Below, piece by piece: positions 35,691 to 44,039 of a stretch of 53,546 bases of DNA. Source of the DNA: Mesotoga sp. BH458_6_3_2_1 (GTDB lineage: Bacteria > Thermotogota > Thermotogae > Petrotogales > Kosmotogaceae); assembly GCF_003664995.1 (NCBI RefSeq), contig NZ_JFHL01000004.1, positions 1-53,546 on the forward strand. Reading direction: 5' to 3'. The translations under genes were made by a program, and so were the position numbers. Below the pieces are notes generated by a model. It made no database searches and had not been told where the DNA came from. It worked only from the letters and a program-made list of their open reading frames with translations. Position 1 is the stretch's first letter. Each line of letters begins with the position of its first letter.

Positions 35691-36432
35691 TTGGCAGCAC
35701 CTCGAAATCTATTTTTGGTTCCAGCCTAACTATGTTTCCGGCCATCGCAAACTCGATTATTCCCGAAGCGTTCATTTCTACCAGGTAAGAAACAAGATCC
35801 CTCTCGTCTAGGAGAAGGTACTTGAAATCATCCGAGTGCAGGATTTTCGATGGGGAGAGACCTGAATTGAAAAGGAAGTAAAGGATAGCCATAACGCTAT
35901 TCTTATTTGGGCGGAAGTAATTCAAGTCTATGTTTCTTCCATTCGCATTCGCCATTCCTAGTTTAGAGGTTATGGCGAGGTAATTGGTTACCCTCTTATC
36001 CGACATATATGCGGTAAAGCCTTTCTCCTTGACGATGCAATCAATAACGTCTTCACGAAGCAAAAAGGCGGCTCCTTTATGGTATGCAGGGAATATCTGC
36101 TCGAGTGTAATGGCCCTGACCAATTCGTCTCTCTCACAGTTCTTCCAGAAGAGAATCTCTCGTTTAGTCTGAGTCTCTATGGTTTCAGAAGTCATTATGC
36201 GCGCGAAGACCCTCAGAGCTTCAGGTGAGAAACCCTTCACGTAGTCTCCTATGAGCCAACTTGCCAGTCTTCTTCTGTATTCGCCAGAACTGACTCGAAA
36301 CGGATCGTCTAAAACGAGATGACGTTTTATTTCCTCTGCGCTCCTTCCCTTCATAACTTCGGCCATTATGTAAATGACATTCTCTAGATGATCAAATGCT
36401 CTGTTGAGGTGTGTTTTTGAGTTTGACGGCAT
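35674..36432 (-). CDS. brxA: BrxA (DUF1819)
   Basis: 252 residues from ATG 36432, chosen because GGAGG lies 9 nt upstream and within an earlier ATG (36450) frame. It matches DUF1819/BrxA, a winged-helix DNA-binding BREX protein (RRLASWLIGDYVKGFSPEAL, REILFWKNCERDELVRAITL). It is the first gene of the six-gene BREX operon. Confidence 0.8.
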   Translation of the reverse strand: MPSNSKTHLNRAFDHLENVIYIMAEVMKGRSAEEIKRHLVLDDPFRVSSGEYRRRLASWLIGDYVKGFSPEALRVFARIMTSETIETQTKREILFWKNCERDELVRAITLEQIFPAYHKGAAFLLREDVIDCIVKEKGFTAYMSDKRVTNYLAITSKLGMANANGRNIDLNYFRPNKNSVMAILYFLFNSGLSPSKILHSDDFKYLLLDERDLVSYLVEMNASGIIEFAMAGNIVRLEPKIDFEVLPNALEE

Positions 36433-36461
36433 ATAGGAGACCCTCCACATTAGGTAAATAG

Positions 36462-36467
36462 ATTATA
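36462..36467 (-). promoter_or_regulatory. -10 element of the BREX operon
   Basis: Minus-strand TATAAT 30 bp before the brxA start; TTGGTG 18 bp further up is a weak -35. No other promoter is evident within the tightly packed operon. Confidence 0.45.
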
Positions 36468-36469
36468 AC

Positions 36470-37088
36470 AACGTGATTGTCATTTCACCAAGTGCAAAGT
36501 CTGGCGCTTATTTGTCACGTCATCTGGTCACAAGTCGAGAAGCCCTCTGAGGTTTGTCTTACGAAGTAGATTTGCGGCATACTGCTTCAGTGATTAAAGC
36601 TGAATTTTGTGTGTATTTACAAGAAATGTTGACATTAGTCTCGTCGGAAGTGGATCGAAAACAACTCGCTCATGAAAAAACGGTCGAGAGCATCCTTCTT
36701 CGCGTGAACCACAATTTCTCAAAGAGATAATTAGTTTCCTAGTTTGATTATGAGGCTTTCGAATCTCAGCAAAATGTCGTAGCCAATTGCCTACTATTAC
36801 TATTGGGTTTCATTCATATGAAAATAGGTGATTTTCACCTGAGCTTGGTCTTGGGGATTCTACATCTATAAAATAGTGACTGATAAACGAAGACCGGTCT
36901 TCGGATTATCAAGAAGAGTCTCTTCGATTTTCTGAACTCTCAAAAGGAGTGGCAAGAGAATTCGACTCAGCGGATTCTATCTTTTTCATGGGAATTTAGG
37001 TAATAAGTTCTGCTTCTAAAAAGCAGCTCCGCTTGTTGGATGATAGATATTCTCAAAACGGATTCAGGTTTTGCTTAAGGAGGTGATC
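36470..37088. other. Gene-free stretch between BREX and the phage module
   Basis: No gene is supported. It contains a 16-bp perfect palindrome CGAAGACCGGTCTTCG at 36888-36903. Confidence 0.5.
36888..36903. repeat. 16-bp perfect palindrome
   Basis: CGAAGACCGGTCTTCG, flanked by ATAA and TTAT that extend the symmetry with gaps. It could be an operator or replication-related site of the phage module downstream; no run of T follows on either side, so it is not a terminator. Confidence 0.4.
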
Positions 37089-37220
37089 TTGAATGCAGCT
37101 CTGCGTAGAAAACAACTGATCACTATACAGATAGGGAGGGAGAAGATACGAAATTCAACTGCGTTATTCTTTTCGAGCACTCGAAAGGCTTATGAAGCGA
37201 ACAGTCTTAACAAAACTTAA
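37089..37220 (+). CDS. Small ORF with perfect Shine-Dalgarno sequence
   Basis: 43 residues from TTG 37089 (LNAALRRKQLITIQIGREKI...), 5 nt after AAGGAGGTGATC, a full anti-SD match. An ATG one base on opens only an 8-residue peptide. Basic, no recognised family. Perhaps a small phage regulator or leader peptide. Confidence 0.35.
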   Translation: MNAALRRKQLITIQIGREKIRNSTALFFSSTRKAYEANSLNKT

Positions 37221-37323
37221 AGAATAGTTAAGTGCTTGGAATCAGGGTTTCTTTGCGATTATGATTTGCCCAGTCGGTGTTTCCTGTTCCGATTCCGTAT
37301 GAAAAATCTCAAACCGAAAGAAG

Positions 37324-37581
37324 GTGGGCAAGTTGGTAAGAAGAAAAAAAGGATCTCCTGCAAGAGATCCTAAAAGGTACAAAGGATATTTTTCCCGAAG
37401 AAATTCTAGCACAGGAAGATTCGTTAGTTCCTATCGTGATCGTTTCCGCAACATTTCCTCGGAGGAAAGAGCTCACAGGGAGTACCACAGGATTATGAAC
37501 GAGATCTACGACAGGAATCGCGATTCCTATCCGAATGTAGTTGAAGAGAGGAGAGAGTTAATTGAGAGTCTCAAGATCTAA
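37324..37581 (+). CDS. Small basic hypothetical protein of phage module
   Basis: 85 residues, very rich in R, K and Y (YRDRFRNISSEERAHREYHR), starting GTG 37324 (or TTG 37333) behind AAAGAAGG. The end overlaps the start of the next gene by 20 nt. Family not recognised. A hairpin at 37350-37371 inside its first codons reads as a terminator on the other strand, which makes the start uncertain. Confidence 0.45.
   Translation: MGKLVRRKKGSPARDPKRYKGYFSRRNSSTGRFVSSYRDRFRNISSEERAHREYHRIMNEIYDRNRDSYPNVVEERRELIESLKI
37342..37371 (-). terminator. Possible minus-strand intrinsic terminator
   Basis: Stem AGGATCTC (37350-37357) and GAGATCCT (37364-37371). On the minus strand the hairpin is followed by TTTTTTTCTTCTT. 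No minus-strand gene is seen just upstream of it, so it may insulate the phage module or act on antisense transcripts. Confidence 0.4.
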
Positions 37582-38302
37582 TACCACATCTATTTTCAGA
37601 GTAAAGAAGCAAAGAAATTTCGTAGCGATCGACAAAAACTTTCTGAGCGATCCTTCTCTTTCATGCAAGGCGAAAGGGCTTCTCGCCTTCTTTCTTTCCA
37701 AACCAGATGACTGGGAGTTTCGGCTCTCCGAAATCAGGAGGAATTTCAAGGATGGAAAGGAGAGTATTAGAAGGGGAATTGAAGAACTCCAGAAGGCCGG
37801 TTACGTGAAGAAGGTGAAGTTGCGAGGAACGAAGGGCAAGTTCGACGGGGTGAGGTACCTGATTTACGAAACTCCTTATTTGAGCGAGGTTCACCCGCAA
37901 ACCGATTTCCCGGCTTCGGCAAAACCGAAAGCGGATAATCCGGCGGCGGAAAACCCGTTACTACTAAATAATGATATTACTAAGGATACTTCGTATCGTG
38001 CAGGCACGAGCGAAGATATATCTAAGTGGGGAAAGAATGACTTCATAAAAAGAACTGCAAGTCTGATAAAAGAGAGGCTGGAAATCGAAGACAATTACAA
38101 ACTTGCAGCTGCGCTAATAGGAGATTCAGATCGACAGATCGACTGGTATTTCCCCATGTGGCTTGTCGAACATTTCACCGACGCAATAAACAGAGCAGAT
38201 GATAAGAAGAAGTACCTATTCTCGCTCCTAAAGAAACCAGAGTTATGGAAGCTCTTCATGAGTTTTCTCGAGAGCGAGTCGTTCAATGGAAGGGGGTTAT
38301 GA
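37562..38302 (+). CDS. Phage-type replication protein with N-terminal winged helix
   Basis: 246 residues from TTG 37562, with GAGAGGAG a few bases upstream and overlapping the previous gene. The N-terminus (NFVAIDKNFLSDPSLSCKAK, GLLAFFLSKPDDWEFRLSEI, GIEELQKAGYVKKVKLRGTK) is the helix-turn-helix of phage and plasmid replication initiators. The C-terminal half is helical and may contact the helicase encoded next. Together with the DnaB-like gene it forms a prophage replication module. Confidence 0.65.
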   Translation: MRVSRSNTTSIFRVKKQRNFVAIDKNFLSDPSLSCKAKGLLAFFLSKPDDWEFRLSEIRRNFKDGKESIRRGIEELQKAGYVKKVKLRGTKGKFDGVRYLIYETPYLSEVHPQTDFPASAKPKADNPAAENPLLLNNDITKDTSYRAGTSEDISKWGKNDFIKRTASLIKERLEIEDNYKLAAALIGDSDRQIDWYFPMWLVEHFTDAINRADDKKKYLFSLLKKPELWKLFMSFLESESFNGRGL

Positions 38303-38305
38303 GAG

Positions 38306-39580
38306 ATGATGATTCTCGATGTCAGGTCCGAAAGGCAAGTGCTGAAGGCTTTAATACACTACATAAATCTTAGGTGCAGGATTGACGATATAGATAGGAG
38401 GTTTCTTTCCCAGGAATCGCAGATTATCTACGACATAATTGCAAGCAAAAGAGACAAAGATCCAACTTTGATCCTGATGGAAATGTACAACAGGGTGGAA
38501 CGCTTTGATGTCGATGATGTTGATCTGGTAAGCGAAAACGCAGCCAACAATCTGATCGACGACTTCAATGAAACTTTAAGGAACAAGAAATTCAGGTTTC
38601 TGCTAAACCAAATCTCTCGTGATATGGGACAAGGCAGCATGGGAGTTGAGGCTGCAACCGAAAGAATCATGTCCTTCCTTCATGAGAGCTCGTCTGGATT
38701 CAAGTACGTGGACATGAAGCAGGCAAATATGCTTCTAAAGCAGTTTCACACGGATGTCTGGGCGAACAAGAGCAAGAAGCTTCATTGGCCGTTCAGATAT
38801 TTCAACACGGTTTTGAACCCTCTTAGGGGTAAGGAACTTGTGGTCATAGCGGGAGAGACAGCAACGGGAAAGACTTCCTTTATGCTGAATACTGCGGATC
38901 GCTGGGCTGCCGAGGGAAAGACTATAGGATATATCTCTCTGGAAATCGATGTAGTTGACCTTAAGAACAGAATGCACCAGAAGGATTTCGATATAAACCT
39001 CAGTGCAGAGTCGGACAAGCTGAGCGAAGAAGGACGGTTGCTACTGAACGATGCGATCGACAGGACGATGGATCAGAAAATGTATTTCTGTGACAGCGGG
39101 GTGAGATCTGTTCACGAGATCATAGCAGGCATTAAGCTGATGAATATGCTTCATCAATTCGATGTTGTCTTCATAGATTATCTCCAGCTCATGAGCTGCC
39201 CGGGAAAGCAATCGAAGGATGCAGAGATCGGCGAGATAATGGGGTCGCTGAAGGCTCTTGCCATGGATATAAAAGTCCCTATCATAGTCGCCTCGCAACT
39301 GAACAGGGAAGTCGGCAAAAACGACAAGGGGATTCCAAAGCTCTCAAATCTTCGAGAATCTGGAACGATAGAACACAGCGCCGATGTAGTAATTCTTATC
39401 TACAGACCTATTCTGTACAACAAGAGCGAGTCGTTGAACGAATATCACGCGATAGTCGGCAAACAAAGAAACGGAAAGACAGGCACTATCTACATGGACT
39501 TCAACATGACCAGACAGTTTATAGAAGGTACGGGAACATCCGTGAAATGCGAAGAAGAATGTTCACCTAGCCTTGTATAG
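38306..39580 (+). CDS. DnaB-like replicative helicase, phage type
   Basis: 424 residues. An N-terminal helical domain precedes the RecA-like core with Walker A GETATGKTSF (about 182), Walker B VVFIDYLQLM and IEHSADVVILIYR. It belongs to the DnaB/gp4 family of hexameric 5'-3' helicases and is close in size to phage versions. It lies 3 nt after the initiator-like gene and just before a strong terminator. No integrase, structural or lysis genes are present, so this is a remnant or satellite-like module. Confidence 0.8.
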   Translation: MMILDVRSERQVLKALIHYINLRCRIDDIDRRFLSQESQIIYDIIASKRDKDPTLILMEMYNRVERFDVDDVDLVSENAANNLIDDFNETLRNKKFRFLLNQISRDMGQGSMGVEAATERIMSFLHESSSGFKYVDMKQANMLLKQFHTDVWANKSKKLHWPFRYFNTVLNPLRGKELVVIAGETATGKTSFMLNTADRWAAEGKTIGYISLEIDVVDLKNRMHQKDFDINLSAESDKLSEEGRLLLNDAIDRTMDQKMYFCDSGVRSVHEIIAGIKLMNMLHQFDVVFIDYLQLMSCPGKQSKDAEIGEIMGSLKALAMDIKVPIIVASQLNREVGKNDKGIPKLSNLRESGTIEHSADVVILIYRPILYNKSESLNEYHAIVGKQRNGKTGTIYMDFNMTRQFIEGTGTSVKCEEECSPSLV

Positions 39581-39582
39581 AA

Positions 39583-39607
39583 ACCGGTGCCCAGCACCGG
39601 TTTTTTT
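39583..39607 (+). terminator. Intrinsic terminator of the phage module
   Basis: ACCGGTGC-CCA-GCACCGGT followed by TTTTTTTA, 3 nt after the helicase stop. A near-perfect 8-bp GC-rich stem. Confidence 0.9.
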
Positions 39608-39649
39608 ATCGCCCAAGCTCAGCAGGTTTTTCCGTAGACTGACTCACTT

Positions 39650-39842
39650 TTTGGAGGAACTTCATTTTTCTGGAGAGGGAAGTAAATAAAGAGCTTGAAA
39701 GAAAATCCCAATTGAGCCTGAGCCCTTTGGGATTCTCAACGAATCGGCGCGTTATCATTTGAAATGCGGTGGTACGTCTAGCTTTCCTTTCAATTTTGCC
39801 CTTCTTTAGCGCCTTTTGGAATTCGTGCTGTCAAAGGATAAT
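39650..39842. repeat. Cassette-boundary repeat, copy 1 (partial)
   Basis: It shares with copies 3 and 4 the stretch beginning AAATGCGGTGGTACGTCT and the end TTTTGGAATTCGTGCTGTCA (about 39762-39837), and with copy 2 the CTCAACGAATC segment. It lies after the phage module. The rest to 40175 holds no supported gene. Confidence 0.7.
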
Positions 39843-40175
39843 GTCATCTCATTTCGAGCATAGGGACTTAGTATTTTGCGTTGAGATCACTTCTCCTCTT
39901 TTCACGGCAGCGGCACAGTTCTCAATGACATTTCTCTTGGTATGATTCCTTCTAGTTTGAAGTTGCTTCCTACCTTCTTCCCTATTTGGATATTGATGAT
40001 AATTGTCTATCTTTTGACATGGTTGACGACTGCAATTCAGTCCTTCAAGGCAAAAGAATTCTTCTGTAGGTTCGTATCATTTTCTTCTTCCGAATTCTTC
40101 TTCGAAGTCTTCTCTAACTCATAGCTTGGCTCGTCTGTGAATCGGCTTCGAAATTCGATATAGAAGTTACGTATG

Positions 40176-40187
40176 CTAATATATTAG
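40176..40187. promoter_or_regulatory. Palindromic operator/promoter of TIGR04255 cassette
   Basis: CTAATATATTAG is a perfect palindrome, extended to GTATGCTAATATATTAGTATGC with near symmetry. A GATAAT -10-like box follows at 40193, just upstream of the first gene. It probably binds a repressor of the cassette. Confidence 0.4.
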
Positions 40188-40212
40188 TATGCGATAATGA
40201 AGGCATTTTTTG

Positions 40213-41004
40213 ATGAGATTGGTGTTTAACATGAAGAGGCCAATTCTTAAGAACAAACCTCTAGTCGAGGCAATATTTGAGTTGCGCTGGGCTCTGAAAA
40301 CCCAGGAGTCCGGATCGATAGTCGATCCTCATTATAGGATAGTCTTGGGCAGTTTATACAGTAGAATTCGTGATGAATATCCTTTTCACGAACAGCTTCC
40401 TTCAGCTTCTATACCTGACGAAATGGCGCCTTTTGTTGTTCAGCACCGGTTCCGAAAGGAGCAAGAGTCTTGGCCATTGGTGCAGCTGGGACCCGGAATT
40501 ATCACGCTGAATGCGACTGAAGACTATTCATGGGATGACTTCAGTTACAGAATTGACAGGTTGATCGAAAGTTTCTTTGAGTCTTATCCAGATCCAAACA
40601 TCAACTTGAAGGTTAATATGCTTTCCCTCAGATATATTGATGCGATAGGTTTTGATTACTCTTCGGAAGACTTGTTCTGTTTCTTGCAGAAGAATCTGAA
40701 AGTGAACGCTGAGATAGACAGCAAGCTCTTTGAGAAATGCAGTGTAGACAAAAATCCTATTGCATTTGATTTTAGATATGCTTTTCCGGCAAAGGAAGAA
40801 GATAGTCAATTGAATTTCCGTGTAATGCGAGCCAAGAAGAATGGGAGAGATGTTCTGCTCTGGGATACCCAGATTGTTAGGATCTCAGATGAAGCTCTCA
40901 GTTCGGTTGTGGAAATCATGAAATGGGTTTCTGAAGCTCATTCTTTGGCGGAAGAATGGTTCTTTGGGTTGATTGAAGGTGATTTAGTCAGGAGGTTTCA
41001 GTGA
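40213..41004 (+). CDS. TIGR04255-family protein
   Basis: 263 residues starting MRLVFNMKRPILKNKPLVEA. The KNKPLVEAIFELRW opening, followed by YRIVLGSLYSRIRDEYP and the GPGIITLNATEDYSWDDF block, is typical of TIGR04255, a sporadically distributed family of unknown function often near mobile genes. ATG 40213 is preceded by GAAGG. It is the first of three tightly packed genes; AGGAGG for the next gene lies inside its last codons. Confidence 0.65.
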   Translation: MRLVFNMKRPILKNKPLVEAIFELRWALKTQESGSIVDPHYRIVLGSLYSRIRDEYPFHEQLPSASIPDEMAPFVVQHRFRKEQESWPLVQLGPGIITLNATEDYSWDDFSYRIDRLIESFFESYPDPNINLKVNMLSLRYIDAIGFDYSSEDLFCFLQKNLKVNAEIDSKLFEKCSVDKNPIAFDFRYAFPAKEEDSQLNFRVMRAKKNGRDVLLWDTQIVRISDEALSSVVEIMKWVSEAHSLAEEWFFGLIEGDLVRRFQ

Positions 41005-41384
41005 TGTTAGCTATTACGGTTAGAGAATACGATTCCTATGTATTGCCTAACGGGACGGCTTCGTCAGTTTTCGAGAATTCCTCTGTCTTGTCCAGGCAAT
41101 TCCCAGAATCAGCAGTGTACCAGACCCTTAATCCTGCAAGGATCATCGTATCGGGGTTCAGATCATGTGGTTTTGCCGACGCCGGTACTGTGCTCGATAC
41201 ATTGCTTCCTGTCTGGTTCTCGGAGACAGGGACTTCAGAAATTCTTCCCAATGTGAGAGAAGCCAGGGATTCTGTACCTCTGCCAGGCCATTTGCCCCCA
41301 AAAGCAAGGTACAAGATTAGATTGACCATTAGAAACGTAAGAAAAGGTCAGCCAAGCCGACTTGATGACGACGACTTGTTATAG
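41004..41384 (+). CDS. Hypothetical protein, second gene of the TIGR04255 cassette
   Basis: 126 residues (MLAITVREYDSYVLPNGTAS ...). ATG 41004 overlaps the previous stop and lies 8 nt after AGGAGG. No recognised domain, signal peptide or membrane segment. Conserved coupling suggests it works with both neighbours. Confidence 0.55.
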   Translation: MLAITVREYDSYVLPNGTASSVFENSSVLSRQFPESAVYQTLNPARIIVSGFRSCGFADAGTVLDTLLPVWFSETGTSEILPNVREARDSVPLPGHLPPKARYKIRLTIRNVRKGQPSRLDDDDLL

Positions 41385-41393
41385 GTGATCTTG

Positions 41394-41918
41394 ATGGCAG
41401 AGTATCCCTGGTATAAGACGGTTGAGAAAGACCAGCCGCCAGAGCAAGGTGATTTCGTCTACTCATGTCCAATAATAGTTCCACCAGCTACAATCGAGGA
41501 ATGCAAGCAGATCGAAGCTGATGTAATTACTTATGATGTTTTGATTATGAGTCAGTCTTGCGACTTAGCAAACAAGAAGATTGATCTCGTTCTTGTCTGT
41601 CCAGTTTGGTCCTTAAAGGTAATAGAGAATTTGGTCCCTCACTTCAAAAGGAGCTCTGAGAAGGAACATCTTCGCAGGGGATATATTCATGCGTTCCATC
41701 TCCTGAACAAGAGCGAAATTGACAAGTTCACTGAGGACTTCTTGGTAGTTGATTTTAGAAACGTGTACGGTGTTCACTATGACTTTCTGATGGAGCATTT
41801 GAGAAAACAAGGAAACCGTCTTCGTTTGCTTCCTCCGTACAGGGAACACCTCGCCCAAGCCTTCGCGAGATTTTTCATGAGAGTAGGACTTCCTGCCGAT
41901 ATTCCTAAATTCAAGTAG
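41394..41918 (+). CDS. Hypothetical protein, third gene of the TIGR04255 cassette
   Basis: 174 residues (MAEYPWYKTVEKDQPPEQGD ...). ATG 41394 has AGGTGA 5 nt upstream. A conserved-looking core VLIMSQSCDLANKKIDLVLV and a C-terminal REHLAQAFARFFMRVGLP are visible, but I do not recognise the family. The cassette sits between two boundary repeats in a defence island, so a defence role is likely but unproven. Confidence 0.55.
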   Translation: MAEYPWYKTVEKDQPPEQGDFVYSCPIIVPPATIEECKQIEADVITYDVLIMSQSCDLANKKIDLVLVCPVWSLKVIENLVPHFKRSSEKEHLRRGYIHAFHLLNKSEIDKFTEDFLVVDFRNVYGVHYDFLMEHLRKQGNRLRLLPPYREHLAQAFARFFMRVGLPADIPKFK

Positions 41919-41929
41919 GAAAAGACTTA

Positions 41930-42085
41930 GAATCTGGAAATCTGATTTCTTCGTTTCTTTTGGCTTTTCTGAAAGAGCTTCTTCTTCATGAAGGGCAATG
42001 AACGTAACTCGCAAAAGAACACTCCAAGTCAAGTCTGGGGCCTTTGATATACTCAACGAATCAAGCGCGCGGTGATTTGAAAACA
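41930..42085. repeat. Cassette-boundary repeat, copy 2 (partial)
   Basis: The 77-bp block from ACTCGCAAAAGAACACTCC to CGCGCGGTGATTTGAAAA (42006-42082) is repeated in copy 3 with one mismatch. It follows the TIGR04255 cassette directly. The rest to 42620 has no supported gene; a hairpin ATTCTGAC/GTCAGAAT lies at about 42278-42305. Confidence 0.8.
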
Positions 42086-42623
42086 ACGTCTTTCGTACAA
42101 CTTCCTAGATCATGGACTCGTCCTTTGGAGAGTACTGCTAAAGAAGCAAACGCGGCCGTTTTACGGATCGAAGACGTAGATCCTGTGCAGGTGCTCTCAC
42201 AGGATGACAAAGTAAGGGATTAACTTGAGTTACTCGGGATGGCTGTGTAAGGTTAGTCGGAAAGCAGCTCATGTGGTCATTCTGACGAAGCTTCTGGTCA
42301 GAATCTAGATCGTTGGCGCGGGCCGACGCTATAGATATTTCAACAAGCGAATACACCGCAGTAAGAGAATACATTAAGCTTATTGTAGTTAATGCAACTT
42401 AATGAATAATCCGGATGTCTTTGCGAAGGAAAAGCCGCACGCAGAAGAATCGTCGGAGGCCAACTACTCGATTATTCTCCATCCAAAGATTAACTCAAGA
42501 GGATTGTTGAAACCATCTGGAAAGCTCATGGAAATCATTCGATATCGCGAGCAAAGCCTTGTTAACTGGCCCAAAATGGTGGTAATGAGTAATAATCGTT
42601 ACGGATCGTTCTTACAATAATAC

Positions 42624-42641
42624 AACTTATAAGTTATAAAT
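42624..42641. promoter_or_regulatory. Operator and -10 of TAC module A
   Basis: The perfect palindrome AACTTATAAGTT (42624-42635) runs into GTTATAAAT, 10 bp before the toxin start. TAC module B has a matching ATAAGTTATAGGTTATAAAT leader, so both are probably repressed by their XRE antitoxins at similar sites. Confidence 0.5.
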
Positions 42642-42650
42642 AGAGGTAAG

Positions 42651-43077
42651 ATGGAGAGAAAGATCGATGTCTTATCCGACGAGAAAATGCAGAGGGAATT
42701 TGACAAGTACGTAGAAAAGAATCCCTCCAGAAAGAAGGATCTGATAAGGAAAAGGTTTTTTGTTCACCGAACTGCTGGAGAAGGCGGGGGAGAATTATGT
42801 GAAAACGGAACTTGCAAAACCGCGAAGATCTTCCCGCCTGGAGATTTTGAGACGTACGAAGACCAGTTATTCGATATATTCTCTTCATCTTACGGAGACG
42901 AAAAGGAATGATCCAGAAAACGCAAGGATTCTTTTCTGCTTCTTCAATGATAAGAAGGTTATTGTCTATCTCGTCTTCTTTGATGAGTCCGATGAAAAGT
43001 ATGAGAAGGCGATCGAGAGACTGAAGTCGAGGATTTATGAATGGACCGGGCGGGGATTTAATGTATGCAAGTTTTAG
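42651..43077 (+). pseudogene. RelE/HigB-like toxin of TAC module A, frameshifted in a T6 run
   Basis: It starts at ATG 42651 behind GAGGT. The first frame is lost after IRKRFF; the second continues as FTELLEKAGENYVKTELAKP ... AIERLKSRIYEW to 43077. Removing one T from the six at 42756-42761 restores one frame of about 140 residues. The restored protein has the RelE/HigB layout of the module B toxin (arginine-rich middle, FFNDKKVIVYLVFFDESDEK near the end). A homopolymer break could be a mutation, a reading error, or slippage that still makes some toxin. Confidence 0.6.
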
Positions 43078-43092
43078 GAGGTGTAGTTACTT

Positions 43093-43524
43093 ATGTTTTC
43101 ATGGGGTGTAGGCGACGGCAATAAAAGGATGGTTACTGAAGATCCAGAGCCTCTATTCAAGAGAGATAGCGACCTGTTGTTAGAGTCGGCAGACGATGAT
43201 ACGAGATTTGAATTGAAATTGATTGGAGTCATGACGGATATTTCTGCAGCTCTTATCAACTATCGGGCGGATAACTCCCTTTCACAAAAGGAGCTGGCAG
43301 AAAAACTAGAGTGCAGCCAGGCAATGGTCTCGAAAATCGAAAGTGGCGACTATAACTTCACAATTAGAAAGCTTTTTGACGTTGTCAACAAACTCGGAGG
43401 TCGTGTATCTTTTCAGATTGACTTCAAAGATGGTACTTCGGTTACAGATTCTTCAGAAGAGCGAGTCTCAATATGGGAGTGCGTTGGCAATCAAAGCATC
43501 AAAGGGATGAAGAATAGTGCCTGA
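43093..43524 (+). CDS. XRE-family antitoxin of TAC module A
   Basis: 143 residues. The helix-turn-helix (about 58-90, LSQKELAEKLECSQAMVSKI) is HigA-like. The C-terminal tail (about 122-143, VSIWECVGNQ) follows the DNA-binding domain and could be the chaperone addiction (ChAD) tail known from TAC antitoxins. ATG 43093 is preceded by AGGAGGTG. The gene overlaps the chaperone gene by 8 nt. Confidence 0.7.
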   Translation: MFSWGVGDGNKRMVTEDPEPLFKRDSDLLLESADDDTRFELKLIGVMTDISAALINYRADNSLSQKELAEKLECSQAMVSKIESGDYNFTIRKLFDVVNKLGGRVSFQIDFKDGTSVTDSSEERVSIWECVGNQSIKGMKNSA

Positions 43525-43969
43525 GCCAGTGAATGCTGAGTTTCGTTTCTTGGCGCACAGAATTTCTGATTTTTCCTTTACGCTCCATGAGGGGATCAAA
43601 AACATGTCAGTTTCGCTGGACCTGGATGATCCAGAGCTTGAATATAGGCGTGCCGATAACGGTTGCCTCCTCGGCTTGTTGTCTCTCTCAGTCAAAGTCA
43701 GGGGTCGGAGCGGCAGAAAGATTGCTTTGAAGCTCGATGCAACAATCAAGGGCAGGTTTGAAGCTCCCGAGAATATGGAAGATAAAACATTCGAAGACTT
43801 CTGCATGATTAGCGGGACCGCAACTTTGATCCCTCTTCTCAGGGCGACGATTATCTCTTTCACTTCGCAGGCTGGAATGAATCCCCCTATCAGAATACCT
43901 TTGATCAACGTACCTCAGTCACTCTCAAAGACCACTTTGTCAGAGAAAAGAGAGAAGAACAGGGAATAG
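43517..43969 (+). CDS. SecB-like chaperone of TAC module A
   Basis: 150 residues from GTG 43517. The C-terminal part (LIPLLRATIISFTSQAGMNP followed by PIRIPLIN) follows the SecB pattern LFPYAR..I....GGFPPL.L.P.N, preceded by an acidic EAPENMEDKTF segment at the position of SecB's GVF-LEE region. In TAC systems such as M. tuberculosis HigBA1-Rv1957 the chaperone protects an unstable antitoxin. It is translationally coupled to the antitoxin. Confidence 0.65.
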   Translation: MPEPVNAEFRFLAHRISDFSFTLHEGIKNMSVSLDLDDPELEYRRADNGCLLGLLSLSVKVRGRSGRKIALKLDATIKGRFEAPENMEDKTFEDFCMISGTATLIPLLRATIISFTSQAGMNPPIRIPLINVPQSLSKTTLSEKREKNRE

Positions 43970-44039
43970 TCTGATCGGAGCTCTCTTGAGATTATATTAG
44001 TCAGCTCACTTTCATCGCACATCTCGAGTGATCATAGGA

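Noticed and set aside
39942-40124. 60-codon frame with hydrophobic stretch (a possible membrane peptide)
   Set aside because: No ribosome-binding site, lies in repeat-derived sequence, no recognised similarity.
42402-42620. 72-codon frame before TAC module A
   Set aside because: No Shine-Dalgarno sequence and no family; the region is otherwise degraded intergenic DNA.
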